Positions 1-5,098 of a DNA stretch of 5,099 nucleotides are shown piece after piece. The notes below the pieces were generated by a model. The model had not been told where the DNA came from, searched no databases, and saw only the letters and a list, made by a program, of their open reading frames with translations. Made by a program: the position numbers and the translations under genes. The stretch spans positions 1 to 5,099 of the forward strand of contig JANSXJ010000277.1 of the NCBI GenBank assembly GCA_024743015.1, given 5' to 3'. Origin of the DNA: Hyphomonas sp. (lineage in GTDB: Bacteria; Pseudomonadota; Alphaproteobacteria; Caulobacterales; Hyphomonadaceae). How positions within the stretch are numbered: the stretch's first letter is position 1; each line of letters opens with the position of its first letter.

Positions 1-2
1 AG

Positions 3-1196
3 ACAACGCTTACGGTTTGGGGCGACACGCTTCGCGTGCAGTCCTATGCAGCCTATGCGGAAGCCAATCCGGATGTGTCGCTCGACATCGTAACGGTGGC
101 GCCCGAAGAAACCGTGACGAGGCTGCAGCTTGCACTGCGCACGGGTACCGGCATCCCCGATCTGATTTTCATATCCGATGCGCCCAATTCGGCGATGTTG
201 GCATCGCGGCAGTCGGACTATTTGATGCGGCTCGAGGGCCGCATAGATCAGGCCATCCTCGACGACTTCTATCCCAACGCAAACGCGCCGTGCATCGTCA
301 ATGAGGAACTGGTCTGTCTGCGCAACGATCTCGCGCACAATCATATCTGGTACGACAGTGTGAAGATGGGTGAACTCGGACTGTCCCTGCCGGAAACCTG
401 GGAGGAGTTCGAGGCGCTGAGCAAAACTCTTGCTGAGGCGGATGCGAACTACTTCGTTGGTTCGGCGGTCGATCCCTACGGCCTATACGGCATGCTGATG
501 GCGGCCGGCTGCGACATGGCAACGCCTGTCGCCGGGCAGGAGGACACCATCCTGGTCAACATGCAGGCGGACGCCTGCATGCGCGCGATCACCATGATCG
601 ATCGCATGAACGCCAATGGCACGCTGATCGACAGCGGCCCTTTCGATCCCGGTTTCGTCGAGCGCGCCGGCGAAGGAGGGCTTGTTGCCTATGTAGGGCC
701 GACATGGTTTGGAGAGTTCATCCTGCGTGGCACCTATCAGATCCCCGAAGGCCGTATTGCAACAGCGCTGCCGCCGCGCTGGGCCGAAGAGGACGAACCC
801 GTGACCTGGAGTTTCGGTGGCGGCGCTTTTGGCGTCTGGAAGGACACCGAACAGCCCGACGCCGCGCTCGAAATGCTCGTCTGGCTGACCACGTCGGAGG
901 CCAACCAGCGCGACGCGGTGACGTTCCCGCCCTATGCTCCTGTCACGCAGCTCTGGGGTGAGAGGCTGACAAACGACGCCTATTACGTAGGAGACATCTT
1001 TGCGGCGATGGAAGAAGCCGCGCTGTTTGCCGACCCCAACTATGGCGCGCGGCGTTTCGACATGCCTTCGGTCATCGGCAAGATCGTATCGCCCGTCACC
1101 GCATCGGGCGGAACGCTGGAATCGGTCATTCCAGATCTCGAAGCAGAGATTCGTAACACCGCGACCGTCTTCGGTTATCGTGTGGTGTCGGAATAA
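3..1196 (+). CDS. ABC transporter extracellular solute-binding protein, family 1 (5' partial)
   Basis: This is the periplasmic ligand-binding subunit of an ABC importer, probably for a sugar, oligosaccharide or polyol; the ligand cannot be read from sequence. The frame is open to the left window edge, so the true start and signal peptide lie outside; 397 residues are visible. The visible start, TTLTVWGDTLR, is the usual first beta strand of the mature domain in this family. Further family marks are NPDVSLDIVTV (about residues 22-32), a YDSVKMGELGLSLPETWEEF segment (about 117-136) and a C-terminal GVWKDTEQPDAALEMLVWL segment. An in-frame GTG at 36 is inside the conserved core and is not the start. 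Four cysteines (about residues 97, 105, 170, 192) could form disulfides in the periplasm. It is the first visible gene of a + strand operon with two permeases, and a stem-loop follows its stop. Family call is firm; substrate is unknown. Confidence 0.93.
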   Translation, partial: TTLTVWGDTLRVQSYAAYAEANPDVSLDIVTVAPEETVTRLQLALRTGTGIPDLIFISDAPNSAMLASRQSDYLMRLEGRIDQAILDDFYPNANAPCIVNEELVCLRNDLAHNHIWYDSVKMGELGLSLPETWEEFEALSKTLAEADANYFVGSAVDPYGLYGMLMAAGCDMATPVAGQEDTILVNMQADACMRAITMIDRMNANGTLIDSGPFDPGFVERAGEGGLVAYVGPTWFGEFILRGTYQIPEGRIATALPPRWAEEDEPVTWSFGGGAFGVWKDTEQPDAALEMLVWLTTSEANQRDAVTFPPYAPVTQLWGERLTNDAYYVGDIFAAMEEAALFADPNYGARRFDMPSVIGKIVSPVTASGGTLESVIPDLEAEIRNTATVFGYRVVSE

Positions 1197-1210
1197 TACC
1201 GCACGCCGAT

Positions 1211-1236
1211 CCGGTGGCCGAAAAAAAGGCCACCGG
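1211..1236 (+). promoter_or_regulatory. Intercistronic stem-loop between binding protein and first permease
   Basis: A perfect 9-bp inverted repeat, CCGGTGGCC (1211-1219) and GGCCACCGG (1228-1236), encloses an 8-base loop G(A)7. It begins 14 bases after the binding-protein stop and ends about 20 bases before the permease start. No T-tract follows on the + strand, so a classical intrinsic terminator is unlikely. In several binding-protein ABC operons (malE-malF is the known example) such structures protect the 3' end of the upstream mRNA and raise binding-protein levels over permeases; that role here is inferred. Confidence 0.75.
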
Positions 1237-1259
1237 CACGGCTCAGGTCAATCATCGTG

Positions 1260-2186
1260 ATGTCCCAGACCAATCCACGGCCGCCCAGGAGTGCCGACCG
1301 TGCCGCACGGGCGGCGCGAAAGCGTCGGCGCAACGTACTGGTATGCTATCTTTTTCTGGCGCCGTACCTGGTCTTGCTCCTGCTCTTTGGCATCCTGCCG
1401 ATCAGTTATGCGTTCGGGTTGAGCTTCTTTGACACATTCACCGGCGCGTTCGCCGGTCTTGAAAACTATGTAAGTGCGATTTCCGACTTCAGGCTCGGCC
1501 GCAGCTTCGCCAATGTCGGGACCTATGTCGTGCTGTGGGTCAGTTTGATGCTGGTCGGTGTCGCCGCGCTGGCCTTGATCGTCGATGCCATGCCACAACG
1601 CGCGGGCGTTGCCGCCCGCACGGTGTTTTTTCTGCCAGGCGCGGTTACATCAGCGGCGATCGTTGTCCTCTGGCTGTTCCTGCTCGATCCGGCCGTCAGC
1701 CCGTTCGGTCCCGTATTCGCGCTCATGGGTGCAGAGAATCGGTTCCACGTCTTTGAAACGATTGGCTTTGCCGGGGTTTTCACGTTGATGGCATTCTTTG
1801 CCTACGCGGGCGGCTGGATCGTCGTCATGCACGGCGCTCTGATTAGCTTGCCGGGCGACGTTCTTGACGCTGGTCGCGTTGATGGATGCCGCCCCACTGG
1901 CCTGGCGTTGTTCGTCAAGCTGCCGATGATCTGGCGCACGATGACGCTGATGGCGGTTCTGTCGCTCGCCAACGGTTTACAGCTCTTTGTCGAGCCCCAG
2001 CTTCTTGGCCTGGCTGGCCCGCAGCTCGCACGTAATGATTGGGCGCCGAACCAGCTCGCTTATCAATATGCCTTCCTGATGGGCGACTTCGGTGTTTCGG
2101 CCGCGCTGTCGACCATGATTCTGGCGGTGTCGCTGGCGATCGCGCTTTGGATCGTTCTGGCAACCCGGTTTTACAGGACGTCGTGA
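1260..2186 (+). CDS. Carbohydrate ABC transporter permease, MalF/UgpA type
   Basis: Inner-membrane channel subunit (308 residues) of a CUT1-like ABC importer, expected to pair with the next permease. A basic N-terminus (residues 14-24, rich in Arg/Lys) precedes TM1 (about 26-50, ending in the typical FGILPISYA), then a short periplasmic stretch with GLENYV (66-71), as is usual for this subfamily. Further membrane spans follow at about 87-108, 120-142, 168-190, 223-245 and 280-303. The cytoplasmic EAA loop that docks on the ATPase is at about 203-222 (DAGRVDGCRPTGLALFVKLP); the usual small residue after DG is a Cys here. A GTG directly before the ATG (1257) is an equally possible start: only a weak AGG (1245-1247) is upstream, 9 bases from GTG and 12 from ATG. 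Its stop overlaps the next permease start by one base, so translation is probably coupled. Confidence 0.92.
   Translation: MSQTNPRPPRSADRAARAARKRRRNVLVCYLFLAPYLVLLLLFGILPISYAFGLSFFDTFTGAFAGLENYVSAISDFRLGRSFANVGTYVVLWVSLMLVGVAALALIVDAMPQRAGVAARTVFFLPGAVTSAAIVVLWLFLLDPAVSPFGPVFALMGAENRFHVFETIGFAGVFTLMAFFAYAGGWIVVMHGALISLPGDVLDAGRVDGCRPTGLALFVKLPMIWRTMTLMAVLSLANGLQLFVEPQLLGLAGPQLARNDWAPNQLAYQYAFLMGDFGVSAALSTMILAVSLAIALWIVLATRFYRTS
2175..2178 (+). promoter_or_regulatory. Ribosome binding site deciding the start of the second permease
   Basis: AGGA lies 7 bases before the ATG at 2186, within the last codons of the first permease. This favours 2186 over the upstream in-frame ATG at 2039, which would place about 49 extra residues in overlap with the first permease and does not read as permease sequence. 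Confidence 0.65.
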
Positions 2187-3076
2187 TGGCCAGCCGCCGA
2201 CCACCGGTTCGAATTCCCTCACTGACCGGCTTCATGGCCATGGGCTTGCTGCTCGTTGCCTTGTGCTTCTTCGGCCTGCCCATGGTTTGGCTGATGTTGG
2301 CCACGAGCCATACCGATGCCGGCCTTTTCACCGCGCCGCCGCTGTCGTGGGGCAGTTTCGCCAATATGGGCGCGGCCTGGGAGAACCTATCGACCTACGA
2401 AAGCGCCTATTTGGTTCGCTGGGCAACGAACTCGCTCATCTATTCAATTGGTGGTGTGTCGCTATCGCTGATCGCAGCGCTACCGGCTGGTTTCATCCTG
2501 GCAACCCAGGTTTTTCCCGGGCGCCGGCTTATCCTGATCCTCACGCTGATCGCGATGATCACGCCAAATGCGGCTCTGGTTTTGCCGATCTATTTGCAGA
2601 TGTCGTTTTTGGGCCTCGACAATACGCGCACCGCCATGGTGCTTGCCACGGGGTTCTTTCCCTTTGGTGTCTATTTGGCCTTCATCTATTTCGCGACCGC
2701 ATTACCCAGGGAAATTCTCAATGCCGCGCGCGTTGACGGCGCAGGACCCTGGCGCGTTTTTGCCTCGGTCGCACTGCCTCTGGCGCGGCCGGCCATCGCC
2801 TTGATTGCGTTTTTCAGCTTTCTGGCCAATTGGTCGAACTACTTTCTGGCGCTTGTGCTCCTGTCAGACGATCGCCTGCACAATCTCCCGCTGGGACTGA
2901 CCGCTCTTATCAGCGGGGCCCGCGCACTCAGCTTCTCGGCTGCAACGGGCATACCCATCCGGAGGCCGGAAGCGATCATGGCGGCGCTTATCATCATCGT
3001 GCCGGTGCTGCTGATTTTCCTGTTTTCGCAACGCTACATTCGTGCCGGGCTTCTGGCCGGTGGCGAAAAGGGATGA
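2186..3076 (+). CDS. Carbohydrate ABC transporter permease, MalG/UgpE type
   Basis: Second inner-membrane permease subunit (296 residues) of the same importer. TM1 is at about residues 17-40, a typical WATNSLIYS segment at 79-87 opens the conserved membrane domain, and spans follow at about 84-106, 115-138, 150-172, 200-222 and 265-283. The EAA loop at about 179-198 (NAARVDGAGPWRVFASVALP) is close to consensus and is the ATPase contact. The C-terminus, QRYIRAGLLAGGEKG, matches the usual ending of MalG-like permeases, so the protein appears full length. The start is fixed by AGGA 7 bases upstream and by the one-base TGATG overlap with the preceding gene. The stop overlaps an ATG (ATGA) that leads only to a 12-codon frame. 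No ATP-binding subunit is encoded in the window. Family call is firm; substrate is unknown. Confidence 0.93.
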   Translation: MASRRPPVRIPSLTGFMAMGLLLVALCFFGLPMVWLMLATSHTDAGLFTAPPLSWGSFANMGAAWENLSTYESAYLVRWATNSLIYSIGGVSLSLIAALPAGFILATQVFPGRRLILILTLIAMITPNAALVLPIYLQMSFLGLDNTRTAMVLATGFFPFGVYLAFIYFATALPREILNAARVDGAGPWRVFASVALPLARPAIALIAFFSFLANWSNYFLALVLLSDDRLHNLPLGLTALISGARALSFSAATGIPIRRPEAIMAALIIIVPVLLIFLFSQRYIRAGLLAGGEKG

Positions 3077-3111
3077 CCGCTCGTGGCGGCATTGCAGACA
3101 TGCCGACTTGA
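3073..3111 (+). other. 12-codon reading frame coupled to the permease stop; possible remnant of the next operon gene
   Basis: An ATG overlaps the permease TGA in an ATGA arrangement, the normal way a translationally coupled next gene begins, but the frame reads only MTARGGIADMPT before a stop at 3109-3111. An operon of this kind would normally continue with an ATPase or a catabolic enzyme. I read it as the 5' stub of a lost gene whose remainder was replaced by the metal-resistance DNA, but it could be chance. The 12 residues are too few to name a family. Confidence 0.3.
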
Positions 3112-3179
3112 CGGTTCCACGAACTTTGCGGCCGTCAAATTGCGGTCACTCGAGGTCCCAGCAATCTGAACGCCGCATT
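3077..3179. other. Convergent intergenic junction between uptake operon and mercury module
   Basis: About 100 bases separate the permease stop from the stop of the convergent Cys-rich gene. Apart from the 12-codon frame, there is a 7-bp inverted repeat (TTGACGG at 3108-3114, CCGTCAA at 3132-3138, 17-base loop) and a repeated TTGCGG. Neither has a T-tract, so no terminator is called. No transposon end was recognised. This is the most likely place for the boundary between the two gene blocks. Confidence 0.4.
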
Positions 3180-3386
3180 TCAACAGCAACAGGAGTTGCC
3201 CTCCTGAACGGGCGGACAGGCCACGGTCCCATAGGAGCAATAGACGCAACAGTCGCCTTGTTTGGGCCTCAGCAGCGCTCCGCACGCCTTGCAGTCATAG
3301 AACCACTGGCACGCGTTGGTCGGCATGATTTCCGTTTCTGAATGATTGCATTCAGGGCACGTGATGATTGACTTGAGCTCTGTCAC
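3180..3386 (-). CDS. GDCCVxC-family Cys-rich small protein
   Basis: A 68-residue protein, presumably cytosolic (no signal peptide or membrane span), with 12 cysteines. It has two CxxC knuckles, C10-P-E-C13 and C32-K-A-C35, that look like a small zinc-ribbon or metal-thiolate site, then the family signature GDCCVYC (44-50) followed by SYG and C57-PP, and a C-terminal C66-C67-C68. The GDCCVxC family is known mainly as an uncharacterised (in some members seleno-) protein often found with mercury genes; all signature positions here are Cys. Its biochemical role is not established; binding Hg(II) delivered by MerF is my inference. The start is a GTG whose last two bases sit in the merF TGA (GTGA overlap), with GGAAAGG (3396-3402) 9 bases upstream. 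A longer in-frame extension to 3536 lies antisense-free but inside merF in another frame and is not coding. It ends in convergence with the ABC operon. Confidence 0.85.
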   Translation of the reverse strand: MTELKSIITCPECNHSETEIMPTNACQWFYDCKACGALLRPKQGDCCVYCSYGTVACPPVQEGNSCCC

Positions 3387-3589
3387 GCTGCGCGACCTTT
3401 CCAGAGACCATACCCGGCGATCGCAAGGAAGATCGCCAGCACTGGCAGCAGCACGGCGTCGTTGTAGACGTAGGCCAGCAGGCCACCCAACCCTACAGCA
3501 GGCAGGGCAATCGCAAGGAACGGCGTAAAGCAGCAAACTGCCGCAATTGCTGCGCCAATCACACCAGTGGCAACGAGTTTGTTTTTCAT
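3383..3589 (-). CDS. merF: Mercury transporter MerF (short form)
   Basis: Small inner-membrane protein that moves Hg(II) into the cytoplasm. The 68 residues form two helices: about 5-36, containing the vicinal pair C19-C20 in the diagnostic AAVCCFTPFL segment, and about 43-63, containing the typical AVLLPVLAIF. Classical MerF (about 81 residues) has a second Cys pair near its C-terminus; this protein stops at GLWKGRAA and lacks it. The next gene begins within the merF stop codon and is extremely Cys-rich, so the two may work as a pair. The start chosen is the ATG at 3589. An in-frame ATG at 3604 would add MYDGA, but that codon lies upstream of the predicted -10 box and could not be in the mRNA from that promoter. 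Expression is probably under MerR control through the 21-bp dyad just upstream. Divergent from merR. No merA is seen. Confidence 0.88.
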   Translation of the reverse strand: MKNKLVATGVIGAAIAAVCCFTPFLAIALPAVGLGGLLAYVYNDAVLLPVLAIFLAIAGYGLWKGRAA

Positions 3590-3595
3590 TGCGCC

Positions 3596-3626
3596 ATCGT
3601 ACATCCTGTAGCTGCTACAGGATCAA
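3596..3626 (-). promoter_or_regulatory. MerR-type promoter for merF and the Cys-rich gene
   Basis: Read on the - strand, a -35 box TTGATC (3626-3621) and a -10 box TACGAT (3601-3596) are separated by 19 bases, the over-long spacing typical of promoters that MerR activates by DNA untwisting. The spacer contains most of a perfect dyad. A start about 7 bases after the -10 box falls at about 3589, on the A of the merF ATG. Boxes match sigma-70 consensus at 4 of 6 positions each. Confidence 0.7.
3603..3623. promoter_or_regulatory. MerR operator (perfect 21-bp dyad)
   Basis: ATCCTGTAGC, a central T, then GCTACAGGAT form a perfect inverted repeat with 10-bp arms. It lies between the -35 and -10 boxes of the merF promoter and only 13 bases before the merR start, where a MerR dimer would both activate merF and limit its own expression. 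The CTGTAGC/GCTACAG core resembles operators of MerR-family metal regulators. Confidence 0.8.
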
Positions 3627-3636
3627 GGGCAGACAC

Positions 3637-4026
3637 ATGAAAAGCATAGGACGTGCATCCAAAGAGAGCGGCGTCGGTATTGAGACCATCCGCTATTATG
3701 AGCGTGAGGGGATTGTTCCGCCGCCTTCGCGAACGGCAAACGGTCGGCGGCAATTTTCGGATCAAGACATTTCGCAACTGAAGTTCGTCAGACAGTTCCG
3801 GTCACTCGGATTCCCAATTGCCGACATTCAGAATCTGCAAAGGCTTGCGTTTTCGGCCAACAACAGTTGCGACAAGGCAGCGTTGATCGGTCGGCGGAAC
3901 CTTGATGTGGTTCGCAAGAAGATTGCCGATCTCGAACAGATCGAGCGGGCGCTTGAACTGCTTGTTCGGCAGTGTGAAGCATATCCCGAGCAATGCCCAA
4001 TGCTTCGCGATCTGCAACAAGCGTGA
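3637..4026 (+). CDS. merR: Mercury-responsive transcriptional regulator MerR
   Basis: MerR-family activator/repressor of 129 residues. The N-terminal winged helix-turn-helix is at about residues 3-70 (IGRASKESGV, then the hallmark ETIRYYEREG at 16-25, and a GRRQFSDQD wing at 37-45). A long dimerisation helix follows at about 80-112. Three cysteines fit the mercury-binding triad: C78, C113 and C120. The 35-residue gap between the first two equals that of Tn501 MerR (C82, C117), while the second gap is 7 rather than 9 (C117, C126), so the metal loop is two residues shorter. The segment DVVRKKIADLEQIERALELLV also parallels mercury MerR. Starts at an ATG 7 bases after AAGGG (3625-3629). It is divergent from merF with the shared operator between them. 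Mercury is the most likely inducer; another soft metal cannot be excluded from sequence. Confidence 0.9.
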   Translation: MKSIGRASKESGVGIETIRYYEREGIVPPPSRTANGRRQFSDQDISQLKFVRQFRSLGFPIADIQNLQRLAFSANNSCDKAALIGRRNLDVVRKKIADLEQIERALELLVRQCEAYPEQCPMLRDLQQA

Positions 4027-4306
4027 TGATCGGTATCAGTGCCGTTCGCTGTCATCGAAGGCCACGATGCAAACGTCTCTTGCGGCTTCAGGCCGTCAAT
4101 GATGCTCGACCAGTTGTGATGGCAAAGCCAACATCGCTGACGGTGGCAGTCGTGTTCTTCGTGGCGCTTCGGTTCACCCAAAAAGCAATGGTGTCCGCGC
4201 CTGCGAATTTACCTTCAGGCACGACCGACAAACCGATCGGAAATCGCCGTTGCCTCCGGTGCCGCGCCAATCGGGCGATCCCGTTTGGTGGTTGAGACAG
4301 TTGCCC
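4027..4306. other. Region of about 280 bases without an identifiable gene
   Basis: This lies between the convergent ends of merR and the small membrane protein. Short frames exist on both strands, for example on the - strand 4088-4270 (60 codons, ending TTGRASLTA) and on the + strand ending at 4295, but none has a convincing start, ribosome site or recognisable family. No T-tailed hairpin terminator was found; CCGATCGG at 4233-4240 approximately is a short palindrome without other support. It may hold decayed sequence. Confidence 0.4.
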
Positions 4307-4310
4307 TCAT
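4215..4310 (-). other. 31-residue reading frame coupled to the small membrane protein stop; possibly truncated gene
   Basis: The ATG overlaps the TGA of the preceding small membrane protein gene (ATGA), suggesting a coupled next gene. The product (starting MRATVSTTKRDRP, ending FVGRA) is hydrophilic, basic at its start, and matches no family I know. It may be the 5' stub of a copper gene that lost its remainder, a genuine short protein, or chance. Confidence 0.22.
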
Positions 4311-4426
4311 CGCGACAGATACTTGATGAAGGCGGCGATGCCGAGGATGAGAAAGACGATCACCAAGAGGCCGATCAATCCCATGCCGCCCATACCCCAT
4401 GCACTATCCATCATTCCGTTGCCCAT
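4307..4426 (-). CDS. 39-residue Met/Gly-rich single-span membrane protein of the copper module
   Basis: A short gene easily missed because of its size. The product starts MGNGMMDSAWGMGGMG (five Met in 15 residues) and continues into one hydrophobic helix at about 16-36 (LIGLLVIVFLILGIAAFIKY), ending in the basic YLSR. The Met-rich end is a plausible Cu(I)-facing segment and the helix an inner-membrane anchor; topology is inferred. AAGGAG (4438-4443) is 11 bases upstream of the ATG. It follows the multicopper oxidase stop by 39 bases on the same strand and is probably co-transcribed. Similar small Met/Gly-rich membrane proteins occur next to copper oxidases in proteobacteria, but I know of no established function. 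The hydrophobic pattern and ribosome site make it credible as a real gene. Confidence 0.72.
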   Translation of the reverse strand: MGNGMMDSAWGMGGMGLIGLLVIVFLILGIAAFIKYLSR

Positions 4427-4465
4427 CACTTTTCTTTCTCCTTTGTTTGCGGCGGGCTGAGCCCT

Positions 4466-5098
4466 TCATGACACCGTCATCTGGCCCATCATGCCGCGGT
4501 CTTCGTGCTCAAGGATGTGGCAGTGGAACATGAAGGGGTAGTCGGCGGATGCGGGCCGATTGAACCGCGCAAGCAGTTCGGTCTCTCCGGTCACAAGCAC
4601 GGTGTCCTTCCACCCACGATGTTCGGGGCGTGGCGTCCGGCCATCCTCGCGCACCACCTGAAACATCGCGCCATGGATGTGGAATGGATGGGCCAGCATC
4701 GGGCTTTCGACGATCCAGCGTTCGGTGGTGTCCAAACTGACCTCGAAATCGATCCGGTCCATGGCGAAAGGCTGCCCGTTGATACCGAAGGCACCCATCC
4801 TGCCCATCATCGGTCCGCTGAAGTCGCGGCCGTCCATCATACCACCGCCCATGCGCCCCGGTCCCATCATGCCGCCTGGACCCATGCCCATATCGAGCGA
4901 GACCCGGCGCGTGCGCGTGTCGGTGCCCTCAAGATCGGGCATTATGCCGTCCAGTGCATCTGGAATGGTCTCGATGCGGACCGGCAGGCTTTCGTCGACG
5001 GTAAAGTCGAGCACGGTGAACGACCGATCGATGACGCGGTTGATGACCCCGCGCATGCGGCCCATCATCCCCATCGGTCCCTGATTGGGATCGCCATC
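4466..5098 (-). CDS. Multicopper oxidase, CueO/CopA-like, C-terminal part (5' partial)
   Basis: Periplasmic copper enzyme that oxidises substrates, probably Cu(I) to Cu(II), with reduction of oxygen to water. The frame is open to the right window edge, leaving 210 C-terminal residues, which form the third cupredoxin domain. Copper ligands are visible: HPFHIHG (137-143; first type 1 and type 2/3 histidines) and HCHILEHEDRGM (192-203), with the type 1 Cys at 193, flanking type 3 His at 192 and 194, type 1 His at 198 and axial Met at 203. A Met/Gly-rich insert at about 70-101 contains 10 Met in 32 residues, as in oxidases that bind Cu(I) near the type 1 site (CueO). An earlier run PMGMMGRM (8-15) is also Met-rich. 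The C-terminus GQMTVS looks complete. Signal peptide, first two domains and promoter are outside the window. It leads a unit with the small membrane protein downstream. Confidence 0.93.
   Translation of the reverse strand, partial: DGDPNQGPMGMMGRMRGVINRVIDRSFTVLDFTVDESLPVRIETIPDALDGIMPDLEGTDTRTRRVSLDMGMGPGGMMGPGRMGGGMMDGRDFSGPMMGRMGAFGINGQPFAMDRIDFEVSLDTTERWIVESPMLAHPFHIHGAMFQVVREDGRTPRPEHRGWKDTVLVTGETELLARFNRPASADYPFMFHCHILEHEDRGMMGQMTVS

Noticed and set aside
36..38. GTG at 36 as the start of the solute-binding protein
   Set aside because: The same frame is open to the left edge and already shows the conserved TTLTVWGDTLR strand before it, so the gene starts outside the window.
1211..1236. 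Intrinsic terminator after the binding protein
   Set aside because: The stem is strong, but no T-tract follows and coupled permease genes lie just downstream.
2039..2185. Upstream ATG as start of the second permease
   Set aside because: The extension overlaps the first permease by about 150 bases and is not permease-like; ATG 2186 has AGGA 7 bases upstream.
3108..3138. Inverted repeat as a bidirectional terminator between convergent genes
   Set aside because: Only 7 bp with a 17-base loop and no T-tract on either strand.
3140..3182. Selenocysteine reading of the TGA ending the GDCCVxC gene
   Set aside because: Some family members are selenoproteins, but all signature positions here are Cys, the TGA follows a terminal CCC, and no convincing SECIS hairpin was seen directly after it.
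3387..3536. N-terminal extension of the Cys-rich protein
   Set aside because: It is a different frame of merF on the same strand; the GTG at 3386 with GGAAAGG upstream fits the family length and overlaps the merF stop.
3590..3604. ATG at 3604 as merF start
   Set aside because: It sits in the promoter spacer upstream of the -10 box, so it would not be transcribed from the predicted MerR-controlled promoter.
4088..4270. 60-codon - strand frame between merR and the small membrane protein
   Set aside because: Its start overlaps another short frame, has no ribosome site and no recognised motif; not supported as a gene.
4677..5084. Long + strand frame of 135 codons
   Set aside because: It is antisense to the multicopper oxidase, whose copper motifs are unambiguous; the frame is a by-product of the repeated CAT/ATG-rich sequence.
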